19,774 bases of DNA from positions 1 through 19,774 of the forward strand of contig JAHHQS010000068.1 of assembly GCA_020026285.1 (NCBI GenBank), written 5' to 3'. Origin of the DNA: Parabacteroides sp. (lineage in GTDB: Bacteria; Bacteroidota; Bacteroidia; Bacteroidales; Tannerellaceae). Shown piece after piece: positions 8,401 to 15,041 of the stretch. Made by a program: the position numbers and the translations under genes. Below the pieces are notes generated by a model. It did no database searches. It was not told the origin of the DNA and was given only the letters and a program-made list of their open reading frames with translations. Every line of letters starts with the position of its first letter. Position 1 is the stretch's first letter.

Positions 8401-9701
8401 AGATCAGCATCAGTAAGTTAGAAGAAAAAGAGGCTATAATTATTGATCAAAATAAAAAATTATCTATAACTGGAAGTTTGGGAAGCGATACCCGACCTTG
8501 GAATTTGTCAAATACGCAGGGAGAATCTGAAATTCAAAACACAGCCAACTGTTATATTGTAAATGCACCAGGAGTATATAGTATCCCTCTGATTTATGGT
8601 AATGCTATCAGGAACGGAGCAAACAACACCGCAGCTTATAGTGGAGTAAAATTTGTCAATCACTTGAATAATCAGATTATTGCTCCTGAAATAAGGGAAA
8701 ATACAGGTTGTACTCCTTCCAAAGCAGAGCTTTTATGGCAAGATGCTCCGGAACTGATAAATTCTGTATCTCTTTCTTCAGACAGTACAAAGATTATTTT
8801 CAAGGTTAATCAAGCTGATATAAAACAAGGTAATGCAGTCATTGCGGTTTATGACAATCAAGATATACCACAAATCATGTGGTCCTGGCATATTTGGTTT
8901 ACAGCTATGGATTTAAAGAACACACTTCCTGTTAAAAATTCAATGAATACACGGACCTATCAATTCATGCCTGTCAATCTTGGATGGTGCAGTGAACAAG
9001 TTGATAAGATTTATAAAGGTAGAGAACTGAAGATGCGTATCAATAATAAGGAATACATAATTAAACAAAGTGGACAGGTTATCCAAAGCATTAATGGAGA
9101 ATCTACTCATTTTCAATATGGAAGAAAGGATCCTTTCCCTGGTATTTTATTAAATAATTCAATGCCAAACGGTAAAAAGAAGCCTGTATATAACATAAAT
9201 GGAGAATTGATCGTTAATCTTCCCATATATGATACAAAAATGAATAATATTCCAAAATCCATTTTAAATCCTCAAGAATTGGCTACTACATTTGTGAGTA
9301 ACGGAAGTTGGTATAATTCAGTAAAAACGATTTATGACCCATGTCCTTACGGATTTAAAGTTGGACCAAAAGATGCTTTTTCTGCTTTTAATACTTCTTT
9401 AAGTAATAAGCCACAATCGTTTAAGGTTGAGGCATCCTATACTTATAAAGCAGACAATGGTATAAGAGGATTCGAATGTACAATTGATGGCCTCGTTGTT
9501 TTCATGCCTGTTTCTGGAAGATATTTACGAAATTATGGAGGTCCAGAAGGAAGGTTAAATAAAGGGTTTTATCTTTATAATTCTTCCATAGACAATTTAT
9601 ATCTTTGGGGATTATCGGAAAAACAGATTGATATAAGACCTATTCCTCTAAATAATAGTCCAAGTAACGGAGCTTGTATCCGTCCTATATTGGAAGAATA
9701 A
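5499..9701 (+). CDS. Large fimbrillin family lipoprotein with duplicated module, probable tip/adhesin
   Basis: A 1400-residue surface lipoprotein, about four times a normal fimbrillin. The lipobox is CLNAC (Cys26). ATG 5517 (MKQVKEA) gives a more typical signal peptide with Cys20 and is the preferred start. Residues about 96-345 form an Mfa-like pilin domain: ITRSSRQ with Arg98, SYFWP (147-151), FTAYAP, LKFNHALTAIKF, GTYSL, MMLPQ. Two tandem units of about 520 residues follow (about 350-883 and 888-1400). Each has a BACON-like beta sandwich (TPTWLHINPGIKGNGGN near 396-411; VDWMTINTTDGTASGNG near 943-959) and then a conserved block TANCYxV..APGxYSxPLIYGNAI, GCTP, IMWSWHIW (579-586; 1126-1133), YxxGRKDP and TIYDPxPxGF. 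The latter motifs recall the FISUMP-type domain of many Bacteroidetes surface proteins. Ligand binding is inferred from size, location and modular build; the ligand is unknown. A strong terminator follows the stop codon. Confidence 0.75.
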   Translation: MTYKTKMKQVKEAIFIIVTFICLNACNDNFITVPEASEAIQFGVALDSTWNNTKRLTKYEKLFGLDSFLLNNGKKLFLHTYVTDSIENNTLKNRSITRSSRQTEMYETFGVSAYAYADDFTGNEIPNFMYNVKFEKKSESSWVSTPSYFWPSENFHMKFTAYAPYNTKDSDPYVISPLNQPGEQTLACTIPDDVNKQTDLLVANMSIPSDQRNKTTNPLLKFNHALTAIKFIAGNDIRTGKIIDISLVGIHDKGTYSLESGQWILKDSKTKTFTQKLNKEVVPGGIITTEAQTFMMLPQELSADAKIVIHFFNEADNTTYELSSSIAGNIWPQGKTVTYKLSTSRLNWEYVVEAENTDFQYSGTKEGKIKVKVYKKNYSNPKTIIPVSWELMEETPTWLHINPGIKGNGGNTGEIIPIVVDAQISTTISDPKTELKNATPKGTEQNPFNLSNVSGDPDIMNTANCYVIDAPGYYSLPLIYGNAIMNGQQNKAAYLSNYVGPYALPCFKNHLNNDITSPYIYRNAGCTPYSVKLIWQDVYPLISDIKLDKENQRLCFKIESTDISPGNAVVAVCDADNNIMWSWHIWITNLNIQNTVTFGNEIDKYEVMPCYLGWSSLSGTQMYSGRSSTLKIKLENSIIKEIPITQLPHQHSGNGKSTYYQWGRKDPLVTSGNNDFPNRIVYDVNGNELPTVVDGLNTPSLFAGMIKNPRVFSYNYFLTGYANNFANLWNSHRNFSAKLLWMEAGKLPWHGYTEKRQPYIKTIYDPSPVGFCVSEPSILKSPVNVTLTDGENKYVEIQGSNGNVLTLFEMGNCYAGTAGINFTKNDFSFLTSVGFSYRAGGIQNFAYYGYPWTAEKNLAKKNHFTSKNTAFPLILVKDNPVLVPSLWKDHLEVSVPTISYKGKDNAVVSIKSYTEYSSNKKPIPWIAEFYNEMTGQWQTSSPVDWMTINTTDGTASGNGSVSQSESFKISISKLEEKEAIIIDQNKKLSITGSLGSDTRPWNLSNTQGESEIQNTANCYIVNAPGVYSIPLIYGNAIRNGANNTAAYSGVKFVNHLNNQIIAPEIRENTGCTPSKAELLWQDAPELINSVSLSSDSTKIIFKVNQADIKQGNAVIAVYDNQDIPQIMWSWHIWFTAMDLKNTLPVKNSMNTRTYQFMPVNLGWCSEQVDKIYKGRELKMRINNKEYIIKQSGQVIQSINGESTHFQYGRKDPFPGILLNNSMPNGKKKPVYNINGELIVNLPIYDTKMNNIPKSILNPQELATTFVSNGSWYNSVKTIYDPCPYGFKVGPKDAFSAFNTSLSNKPQSFKVEASYTYKADNGIRGFECTIDGLVVFMPVSGRYLRNYGGPEGRLNKGFYLYNSSIDNLYLWGLSEKQIDIRPIPLNNSPSNGACIRPILEE
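6546..8147 (+). repeat. Adhesin unit 1 (residues about 350-883)
   Basis: First copy of the duplicated unit inside the large adhesin: a BACON-like domain followed by the NCYxV/WSWHIW/GRKDP/YDPxP module. The similarity to unit 2 is clear in protein but weaker in DNA, so the duplication is not recent. Its C-terminal part lacks the final IRP motif found in unit 2 and reads AFPLILV instead. Confidence 0.7.
8160..9698 (+). repeat. Adhesin unit 2 (residues about 888-1400)
   Basis: Second copy of the unit, running to the C-terminus, which ends in GACIRPILEE. The TANCYIVNAPGVYSIPLIYG block (residues 1015-1034) aligns with TANCYVIDAPGYYSLPLIYG (462-481) of unit 1. Loop lengths differ, especially between GRKDP and YDPCP, so the two copies may bind different ligands. 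Confidence 0.7.
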
Positions 9702-9704
9702 ATC

Positions 9705-9750
9705 ATAAAAGAGGTTCTGTTTAAATATAAAAAACAGAACCTCTTTTATT
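9705..9750 (+). terminator. Strong terminator after the adhesin gene
   Basis: An 18-bp stem (9705-9722 with 9732-9749, core AAAGAGGTTCTG / CAGAACCTCTTT) surrounds a short AT loop. A and T tracts on both sides allow it to stop transcription from either strand. It begins 4 bases after the stop codon. Confidence 0.9.
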
Positions 9751-9769
9751 TGTCTTAATATTGAAAACT

Positions 9770-9900
9770 CGTTGGCGGAATTAAGTCAGCGCATATTTAA
9801 CTCTTCCAATTGGTTTGTTATTTTTGTAGTTAATATATCGTAGGATTGTAAGTGCGCTAATCTTCCCTATAATTTATTTATTAAATTAATTCCGCCAACG
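9770..9900. repeat. 15-bp perfect inverted repeat flanking 101 bp; candidate invertible element
   Basis: CGTTGGCGGAATTAA at 9770-9784 and its exact reverse complement at 9886-9900 enclose 101 bases. The enclosed DNA contains TATTTTTG (9819-9826), an exact match to the Bacteroidetes -7 promoter element pointing right, and a smaller inverted pair AGCGCA/TGCGCT (9788-9793, 9853-9858). Size and layout match the invertible promoters of Bacteroides. No recombinase gene lies in the window and no target-site duplication flanks it. Alternatives are a short non-autonomous element or a structured RNA. Confidence 0.45.
9796..9826 (+). promoter_or_regulatory. Possible promoter inside the inverted repeat
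   Basis: TATTTTTG at 9819-9826 fits TAnnTTTG exactly. The -33 position 20 bases upstream reads TTT instead of TTG. Transcription would start near 9833 and run through the right repeat arm into the terminator at 9926-9962. No equally good element is seen on the opposite strand of the enclosed DNA. Confidence 0.35.
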
Positions 9901-9925
9901 GGTAAATTTGTTCTAAATATTAACT

Positions 9926-9962
9926 GGTAAGATTAATAAAATCTTACCGATTTTATTTTTTC
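9926..9962 (+). terminator. Terminator or attenuator before the small ORF
   Basis: GGTAAGATT (9926-9934) pairs perfectly with AATCTTACC (9940-9948) across AATAA, followed by GATTTTATTTTTT. It lies between the candidate promoter in the inverted repeat and the ORF at 9967, so it would end a transcript of about 130 bases or attenuate the ORF. Confidence 0.7.
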
Positions 9963-9966
9963 CCCT

Positions 9967-10155
9967 ATGCGAAAAATATTGTTGTTGCTATTAGTTTGTT
10001 TCGGTGATTTAAAGGCTTTGTCGCAAATAACGGTTGTGCCTTTTATATATTATGTTCCGGTGGATTTTGAAAGGAACTTGCGAGGAAGTTTCTTATTTAA
10101 TCCAACTTCTCTTGGTTGGTCTTGTTCTTCTTTGTGCGCTTTACTGTATGCTTAA
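9967..10155 (+). pseudogene. Short secreted ORF, probable gene remnant
   Basis: A 62-codon ORF not recognised as any family. It begins with a good signal peptide (MRKILLLLLVCFGDLKALSQ), then ITVVPFIYYVPVDFERN, and ends soon after in a Cys/Ser/Leu-rich tail that looks like out-of-frame sequence. The frame one base later (10052-10198) reads a hydrophobic stretch YLIQLLLVGLVLLCALYCML and continues past the first stop. This suggests a frameshifted, decayed gene that once encoded an exported or membrane protein. It could instead be a real small secreted protein, since it lies just beyond the switch-like region. It converges with the TlpA gene. Confidence 0.35.
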
Positions 10156-10286
10156 ATTTGACAGCCATGAGATATTGGAAATATCCTGCTATACCTGATA
10201 ATCAATAAGGTCAAATTCCTTTTAATGTAAAACAGACCACCTTTGGTTACCAGCCATAAATTAACATCTCATAAAAAAGAGATTAA

Positions 10287-11030
10287 CTATCTGGATGCAA
10301 CCTGCTTTTCAAGCTGACGCAACTGAACAGGAGAGGTTCCTGTCTGCATATATGTGATCTTTCCGTTTTCATCCACAATCATCGTAAACGGATATTCTCT
10401 GACACCTATCTTCTCCGCCAATTCGGTATCATCCACCAAATGATGGAACTTGAAACCCCGGTCATTTACAACTTTGGATATTTTATCGGCACTCTCAAAT
10501 GCGACAGAAAGATAAAGATTGTCGGGATATTCTTCCACAAGCCGATTTAACTCAGGTATCTCCCGACAACAAGGACCGCATCTGGTATGCCAGAAATTGA
10601 TTATCACCCGTTTTCCTCTTAACCGATTCAAAGTCCATATTTCACCTTTATAATCTTTCAGACTGAAATCCGGTAACAGATCTCCAACTTTCACCTTCAG
10701 ACTCGGACAAACGTTCGAAACAGTTACCATCTTAATCTGTTCGGCTTTTTTCAGTAACTGCTCTCCGTTTCTGATTTTCGTAACAGGAATGACAAATTCT
10801 TCGGCTTCCTTACTCATAGGCGTGTATTTAGTGACAGTTATCTTACCGAAAATCGAATCATGAATCAGACCTGTCTGCACAGGCTTACCACAAGGAAAAG
10901 GCTCTGGTTTGCCATCGAAGAATTTTCCATTGATTATCAGTAATCTTTGAGGCATAAGATATTCACTTTCCGGCTGACTGCAACCCATAAGAACAGAGAA
11001 TAACAAGAAACAAAGTACCGACTTTTTCAT
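10287..11030 (-). CDS. TlpA-like thiol-disulfide oxidoreductase lipoprotein
   Basis: A 247-residue periplasm-facing lipoprotein with lipobox VLMGC (Cys17). Residues about 20-110 are a family-specific N-terminal region with two further cysteines (Cys47, Cys108). Residues about 113-245 form a thioredoxin fold of the TlpA/ResA type: VGDLLPDFSLKDYKG, VIINFWHTRCGPCCREIPEL with active-site Cys151 and Cys154, and the cis-proline loop EYPFTMIVD (Pro214). It would reduce or exchange disulfides in envelope proteins; the partner is unknown. It starts 6 bases after the Omp85-like gene and is almost surely co-transcribed with it. A weak hairpin (ATCTC/GAGAT at 10266-10283) just past the stop is the only terminator candidate seen. 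Confidence 0.88.
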   Translation of the reverse strand: MKKSVLCFLLFSVLMGCSQPESEYLMPQRLLIINGKFFDGKPEPFPCGKPVQTGLIHDSIFGKITVTKYTPMSKEAEEFVIPVTKIRNGEQLLKKAEQIKMVTVSNVCPSLKVKVGDLLPDFSLKDYKGEIWTLNRLRGKRVIINFWHTRCGPCCREIPELNRLVEEYPDNLYLSVAFESADKISKVVNDRGFKFHHLVDDTELAEKIGVREYPFTMIVDENGKITYMQTGTSPVQLRQLEKQVASR

Positions 11031-11036
11031 ATTAGA

Positions 11037-12308
11037 TTAGAAAGCTTCTGTCATATTCATATAAACGGCCATACCTTTCTGTGAAGGATCTTTACCTATA
11101 TCCAGACGGAAATTCTTGCCCGGCTGCATCTGAATACGCAAACCAACACCATAATTGAATTTCCATTTAGACCAATCCACTATCGGAGCATTACCTATAG
11201 TTCCCGTTCCGACCCACGCTGCAAATCCACATTTTGCCCAGAAATTACCACTTTTGTATTTTGCCGGACTGCCAAACATATGGCGGTATTCCAACAAAGC
11301 GTAGGCCATAGACTTATCACGATATTGACCAATATAATATCCACGTAAATCGAAAGGTGAACCAAACGAAGGAAGTTCAGAATACGGAACATCACCTACG
11401 CTAATCTGCGTTTTAGCCATCCAGGCCAATGTACTTCGTGGACGGAATACATTCTTAAAATGGCGATACTCCAATTCGAACATTTCATAATTATATGCAC
11501 CTCCCAGATATTTTCCGTACAATTTAGCCATGGCACTCAAGAGCATTCCGGATGTAGGTGTTGCTATATCATCACGAGAGTCATATTGTACCAAACCTCC
11601 TACTCCTATATTAACATATTTCGTCTTATATTTCTGAAAATATGGATCTGCAGCCATAACAGGATTGATATCTTTGGCATTTGTCAAGTTCAGATCAAAT
11701 AAAGTTCCAGCATATACATGAGGCTTTATTTCCCACACAAAACGAGGATAGAATTGAAAATAGGTACGCTTATATTTAGTGGTAGAATCACTTCGTTCAA
11801 CATGATCGATGGTTTCGTAGCCTTTTCCATAATAATGAGCCGGCTCATTACGAAATCCATAATTAACATAGATTCGGAAACGATCCTGATTGAAGAATAA
11901 AGTTCCGGCTCCGGCTACGATAATGGTCCCGTTAATGGAAAAATTGACTCCTGCAGGAATAAATGAACGGCTTGTCAGCGTATCATTTTTATGAAAACGG
12001 AAACTGGCCAAAACTGCACCACCAATACCTAACGAACTTTCCGGTGTATACGAAGGTCCACCTAAAGCCGACCACCAGATATTTTTTGTTTTACGGATAG
12101 AGTCACGTCGCATCTGCTTGTAATAACGCTTGATCTGTTTCTCCGTCATTGGTTTCCCATCAATCATCAACTCCGGTTTCACAACTGTATCTGTTGAAGT
12201 CTTTGATATCTGGGCTGCCGACTCAAGACGATTATCCTGTGCCTGAACAGACTGCACCAGAATTAACCCAAACAAAACAACTATACCTGAAAAGAATCTT
12301 TTAAACAT
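11037..12308 (-). CDS. Omp85-superfamily outer membrane barrel protein (BamA/TamA-like, no POTRA)
   Basis: A 423-residue outer membrane protein. Residues 1-23 are a signal peptide ending VQA/QD. A short linker contains the helical stretch KQIKRYYKQMRRDSIRKTK. From about residue 78 to the end it is a 16-strand-type barrel related to the bacterial surface antigen (D15/Omp85) domain: GLVQYDSRDDIATPTSG, FELEYRHFKNVFRPRSTLA, then DLRGYYIGQYRDKSMAYALLEYRHMFG, which contains the (V/L)RG motif of the family, and a C-terminal strand ending in Phe. BamA itself is much longer and has POTRA domains; none fits here, so this is a short paralogue. The substrate is unknown. A promoter lies about 50 bases upstream and the TlpA-like gene follows directly. 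Confidence 0.8.
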   Translation of the reverse strand: MFKRFFSGIVVLFGLILVQSVQAQDNRLESAAQISKTSTDTVVKPELMIDGKPMTEKQIKRYYKQMRRDSIRKTKNIWWSALGGPSYTPESSLGIGGAVLASFRFHKNDTLTSRSFIPAGVNFSINGTIIVAGAGTLFFNQDRFRIYVNYGFRNEPAHYYGKGYETIDHVERSDSTTKYKRTYFQFYPRFVWEIKPHVYAGTLFDLNLTNAKDINPVMAADPYFQKYKTKYVNIGVGGLVQYDSRDDIATPTSGMLLSAMAKLYGKYLGGAYNYEMFELEYRHFKNVFRPRSTLAWMAKTQISVGDVPYSELPSFGSPFDLRGYYIGQYRDKSMAYALLEYRHMFGSPAKYKSGNFWAKCGFAAWVGTGTIGNAPIVDWSKWKFNYGVGLRIQMQPGKNFRLDIGKDPSQKGMAVYMNMTEAF

Positions 12309-12363
12309 CCAATCAATGATTTTATTATAAATATGTCCTACCCTATTTTTGAATAGACAACTG

Positions 12364-12395
12364 CAAAAGTAAAAAGATAAAGAATCTTTACCAAA
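12364..12395 (-). promoter_or_regulatory. Promoter of the Omp85-TlpA operon
   Basis: Read on the minus strand, TTTG (12395-12392) is followed after 20 bases by TACTTTTG (12371-12364), which matches the Bacteroidetes consensus at both elements. The start site would be near 12357, about 50 bases before the ATG. Confidence 0.7.
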
Positions 12396-12437
12396 AGAAA
12401 GGATTTAAAATTACTCAAAATCAGGAATAAGGCTTTC

Positions 12438-12456
12438 ATCCCTTTATGAAAGGGAT
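12438..12456. repeat. Short perfect hairpin of unknown role
   Basis: ATCCCTTT (12438-12445) and AAAGGGAT (12449-12456) flank an ATG triplet. There is no T tract on either side, so it is a poor terminator. It lies upstream of the Omp85-TlpA promoter and could be an operator. Confidence 0.35.
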
Positions 12457-12684
12457 CGATGTATCAGGCTATTTGCTAGCACGTTAAAAACGTAATTGAA
12501 AATATAATTTATTCAGTATTATCTTCCTCCAGCCTTTGCTCACATTTGGCCAGATTTCTCCCCTCTTCTGTATATACCCTCTGTTCTTTTAGAAATATCT
12601 TACATGATCATTGATATTGATAATCAGACAAATCCTGTAACAGGAAATTGTACTTACATATGAATGCTTCCTAAGAAATATAAC

Positions 12685-12729
12685 AAAAAGACCTGTCAAC
12701 CGAAGAATATTTTCGTTTGACAGGTCTTT
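12685..12729 (-). terminator. Terminator of the GH92 operon
   Basis: A 13-bp perfect stem (AAAGACCTGTCAA at 12687-12699 with TTGACAGGTCTTT at 12717-12729) is extended by an inner CGAA/TTCG pairing past one mismatch. On the minus strand it is followed by TTTTTGTTATA. It begins about 30 bases after the stop codon of the last mannosidase. Confidence 0.9.
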
Positions 12730-12760
12730 CTATTTAACAACTGATTAAATCAATCATCAA

Positions 12761-15034
12761 TTACTGCGGCATAGCTTCAGCTGATGGTGGTGGAGTTGTT
12801 GTTCCCCAAGATTTATTAGCCTTTGGTCCCATTTCCAGTTCCAGAACGCCACCATTAATCAACTCACTATGATTGAACCAAGGCTGATTCAATTCTTTAC
12901 CATTCAAGCGGGCAGACTGGATGTATTTATTTTCAACAGAAGCCTTATTTGCTTTGATTTCGAAGAAATTTCCGTTACCCAGATCAATCTTCGCATTAGT
13001 AAACATCGGACTTCCGATATTATAAGTTGGAGATCCAGGAGTAACAGGATAGAAACCAAGCTGACTGAATACAACAAAGGCCGACATACCGCCTCCGTCT
13101 TCATCTCCGGGAACCCCCATCAAGTCATTACGGAACCACTCGTTCAATAACATGCGGATACACTTCTGAGTTCTCCAAGGCTGACCAGCATAGTTATACA
13201 AATAAGGAATATGCAAAATTGGTTCATTAGCCATAGAGAATTGTCCGACATTACCTGTATGGTCAGGTAACATAGAATAAAACTGCCATTTAGATTTTCC
13301 CAAGTCTGTCTCGAACATATTATCAAGAGCCTTGATAAAGGCATCGTTACCACCTATTAATTGAATCAAATCAGCAATATTATGCTGTACATCCCAACGA
13401 TATACATAAGCATTGTTTTCATCGTAATGGTCACGAGCTCCCAAACCACCAGAGAAACGATAATCCAGGTTTTCGATAAATTTACCATCTTTATCTTTCG
13501 GATGGAAGAAACCTGTTTCCGGATTAAAGATATTCCGATAGTTATATGAACATTTCAAATAATGTTTGGCATCTTCTTCGTTTCCGATTTCTTTCGCAAT
13601 CTGAGAAAGACACCACTGGTCGTATGAAGTACCCAAAGTAACAGCAACCGGCTGTCTCTTTTCACCACCTACATTTGGAACAGTTTCTTTTTCGCCTTCC
13701 TTCAATGCCGGAATATAACCATGTTCGTTATAGAATTCATCCAACCATCCAGCTGGAGCACCTGACCAAGGAATAAGTGTTTTGGCTTCTACACCTAAAC
13801 GAGCACTTTCGTAGGCTTTCTTCAAATCAAAACCTCTGACACCTTTACGATAACTATCGATGATTGTAGCAACACCATGATTAGAATTCATTCTTCGTGA
13901 GTCACCTGTTACCTCAGGGAATGTAGGCAACCAGTTATTACCCATCTGTTCTGCCATCAGCAGGAATGACTGAATGATGTCACCTTCGGTCTTACCATCA
14001 ATAATCGCTCTCAAAGGATGAGCTGCACGATAAGTATCCCAAATCCAATCGTCAGTATAGAATGGCTGACCACCATCTTCGTGTATCTTTCCATCGTATG
14101 CACTATAGTAACGGCCATCTTCGCTCAAGCAGACAGGACGTTCATAATAACGATACAAAGACGTATAGAATATCGTTTTATTATCTTCCGTGTTACCTTC
14201 CACTTTGATTTTACCCAAAGCTTCATTCCAAACACTCATGGCTTTCTTGGCAACAACATCAACATCATAAGAACTAATTTCACGAGCCAGATTCTTCTGT
14301 GCCTGTTCTTCACTAATGAAAGAGACACCGTAACGAACATGAACGTCCTTTACTTTATCTCCATAGGCTAAAACAACATGATCGCCTTCTACAGTCTGAT
14401 CACCATACTGAACTTTTCCATCTTTCACCATACCTCTTTTAACAGGGGTCTGATCGGTTTCAGCATAGATATAAACTCTTGTTTTATCATCAACATACTG
14501 ATAACCGCTTACATGATTTTCGGAAGTTTTCATGGCACCATTACGACTGTTGAAAACAAGATAAGCAGGTTTGTTTCCACTGAAAGAGATATTATAGACA
14601 GCACTCTGATGAGATGGAGCAAAATCCACTTCAATTTCTTCCTGATCCAAATAAACCTGATAACGATATGGATGAATCTTTTCCTGATCGTAAGAATAAC
14701 TGATTACATCGTACAATCCATTTGCATCACCCTGATGGGGACTCAAGTTAAAGGCAGAACTACCTCTGTGTGAAGTAACAATTAATGGAAGTCCGTAAAT
14801 ACGAACATTTGTAAAATCACCTCTTTCCGGATAAACACGCAACATACTGTTTGGCAAATGCACTGTAGGGAAAGTAGGAACCAGCAGATGACTGATATTA
14901 CCCATATAAGGATTGACATATTCTGCCGGAGTTTTAGTTGAATTATCTGTTGTAACAGTATTTGTTGAACAAGCAGCCAACAGACTGACTGATGCTATTA
15001 CTGCTACGAATGATTTTAATTTATTATGTTTCAT
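12761..15034 (-). CDS. GH92 alpha-mannosidase lipoprotein, third in the operon
   Basis: An exo-acting, calcium-dependent glycoside hydrolase of family 92, 757 residues, normal for the family. An upstream in-frame ATG at 15079 would add 15 residues before the signal peptide and overlap the previous gene; ATG 15034 gives MKHNKLKSFV with a proper lipobox SLLAAC (Cys22), so it is chosen. Residues about 36-275 are the N-terminal beta sandwich; the rest is the (alpha/alpha)6-barrel. Signatures are WDTYRAAHP (332-340), the acid-bearing block DENNAYVYRWDVQH (Glu539), MANEPILHIPYLYNYAGQPW (601-620) and GDEDGGGMSAF with Asp644/Asp646, the catalytic base region. It has ENN where the other two enzymes have EGN, and it lacks the Trp and His-Glu found in alpha-1,2-specific members, so another linkage is likely. 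It lies 7 bases after the preceding mannosidase. Confidence 0.92.
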   Translation of the reverse strand: MKHNKLKSFVAVIASVSLLAACSTNTVTTDNSTKTPAEYVNPYMGNISHLLVPTFPTVHLPNSMLRVYPERGDFTNVRIYGLPLIVTSHRGSSAFNLSPHQGDANGLYDVISYSYDQEKIHPYRYQVYLDQEEIEVDFAPSHQSAVYNISFSGNKPAYLVFNSRNGAMKTSENHVSGYQYVDDKTRVYIYAETDQTPVKRGMVKDGKVQYGDQTVEGDHVVLAYGDKVKDVHVRYGVSFISEEQAQKNLAREISSYDVDVVAKKAMSVWNEALGKIKVEGNTEDNKTIFYTSLYRYYERPVCLSEDGRYYSAYDGKIHEDGGQPFYTDDWIWDTYRAAHPLRAIIDGKTEGDIIQSFLLMAEQMGNNWLPTFPEVTGDSRRMNSNHGVATIIDSYRKGVRGFDLKKAYESARLGVEAKTLIPWSGAPAGWLDEFYNEHGYIPALKEGEKETVPNVGGEKRQPVAVTLGTSYDQWCLSQIAKEIGNEEDAKHYLKCSYNYRNIFNPETGFFHPKDKDGKFIENLDYRFSGGLGARDHYDENNAYVYRWDVQHNIADLIQLIGGNDAFIKALDNMFETDLGKSKWQFYSMLPDHTGNVGQFSMANEPILHIPYLYNYAGQPWRTQKCIRMLLNEWFRNDLMGVPGDEDGGGMSAFVVFSQLGFYPVTPGSPTYNIGSPMFTNAKIDLGNGNFFEIKANKASVENKYIQSARLNGKELNQPWFNHSELINGGVLELEMGPKANKSWGTTTPPPSAEAMPQ

Positions 15035-15041
15035 TTTGATA

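Larger units (their letters stand above)
12309..12760. other. Intergenic region between the two minus-strand operons
   Basis: This 452-base region has no convincing ORF. It holds the promoter of the Omp85-TlpA operon (12364-12395), an 8-bp hairpin of unknown role (12438-12456), a smaller ACGTT/AACGT pair near 12481-12493, and the terminator of the mannosidase operon (12685-12729). Nothing else was recognised between about 12495 and 12680. Confidence 0.5.

Noticed and set aside
9751..9925. Insertion of a transposon-like element with terminal repeats
   Set aside because: No flanking target duplication and no transposase were found; kept only as an alternative to the invertible-promoter reading.
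14018..14773. Two long plus-strand ORFs (117 and 131 codons) opposite the third GH92 gene
   Set aside because: They lie wholly antisense to a well-supported GH92 gene, have no recognisable domain, no promoter and an unnatural Ile/Thr-rich composition typical of antisense frames.
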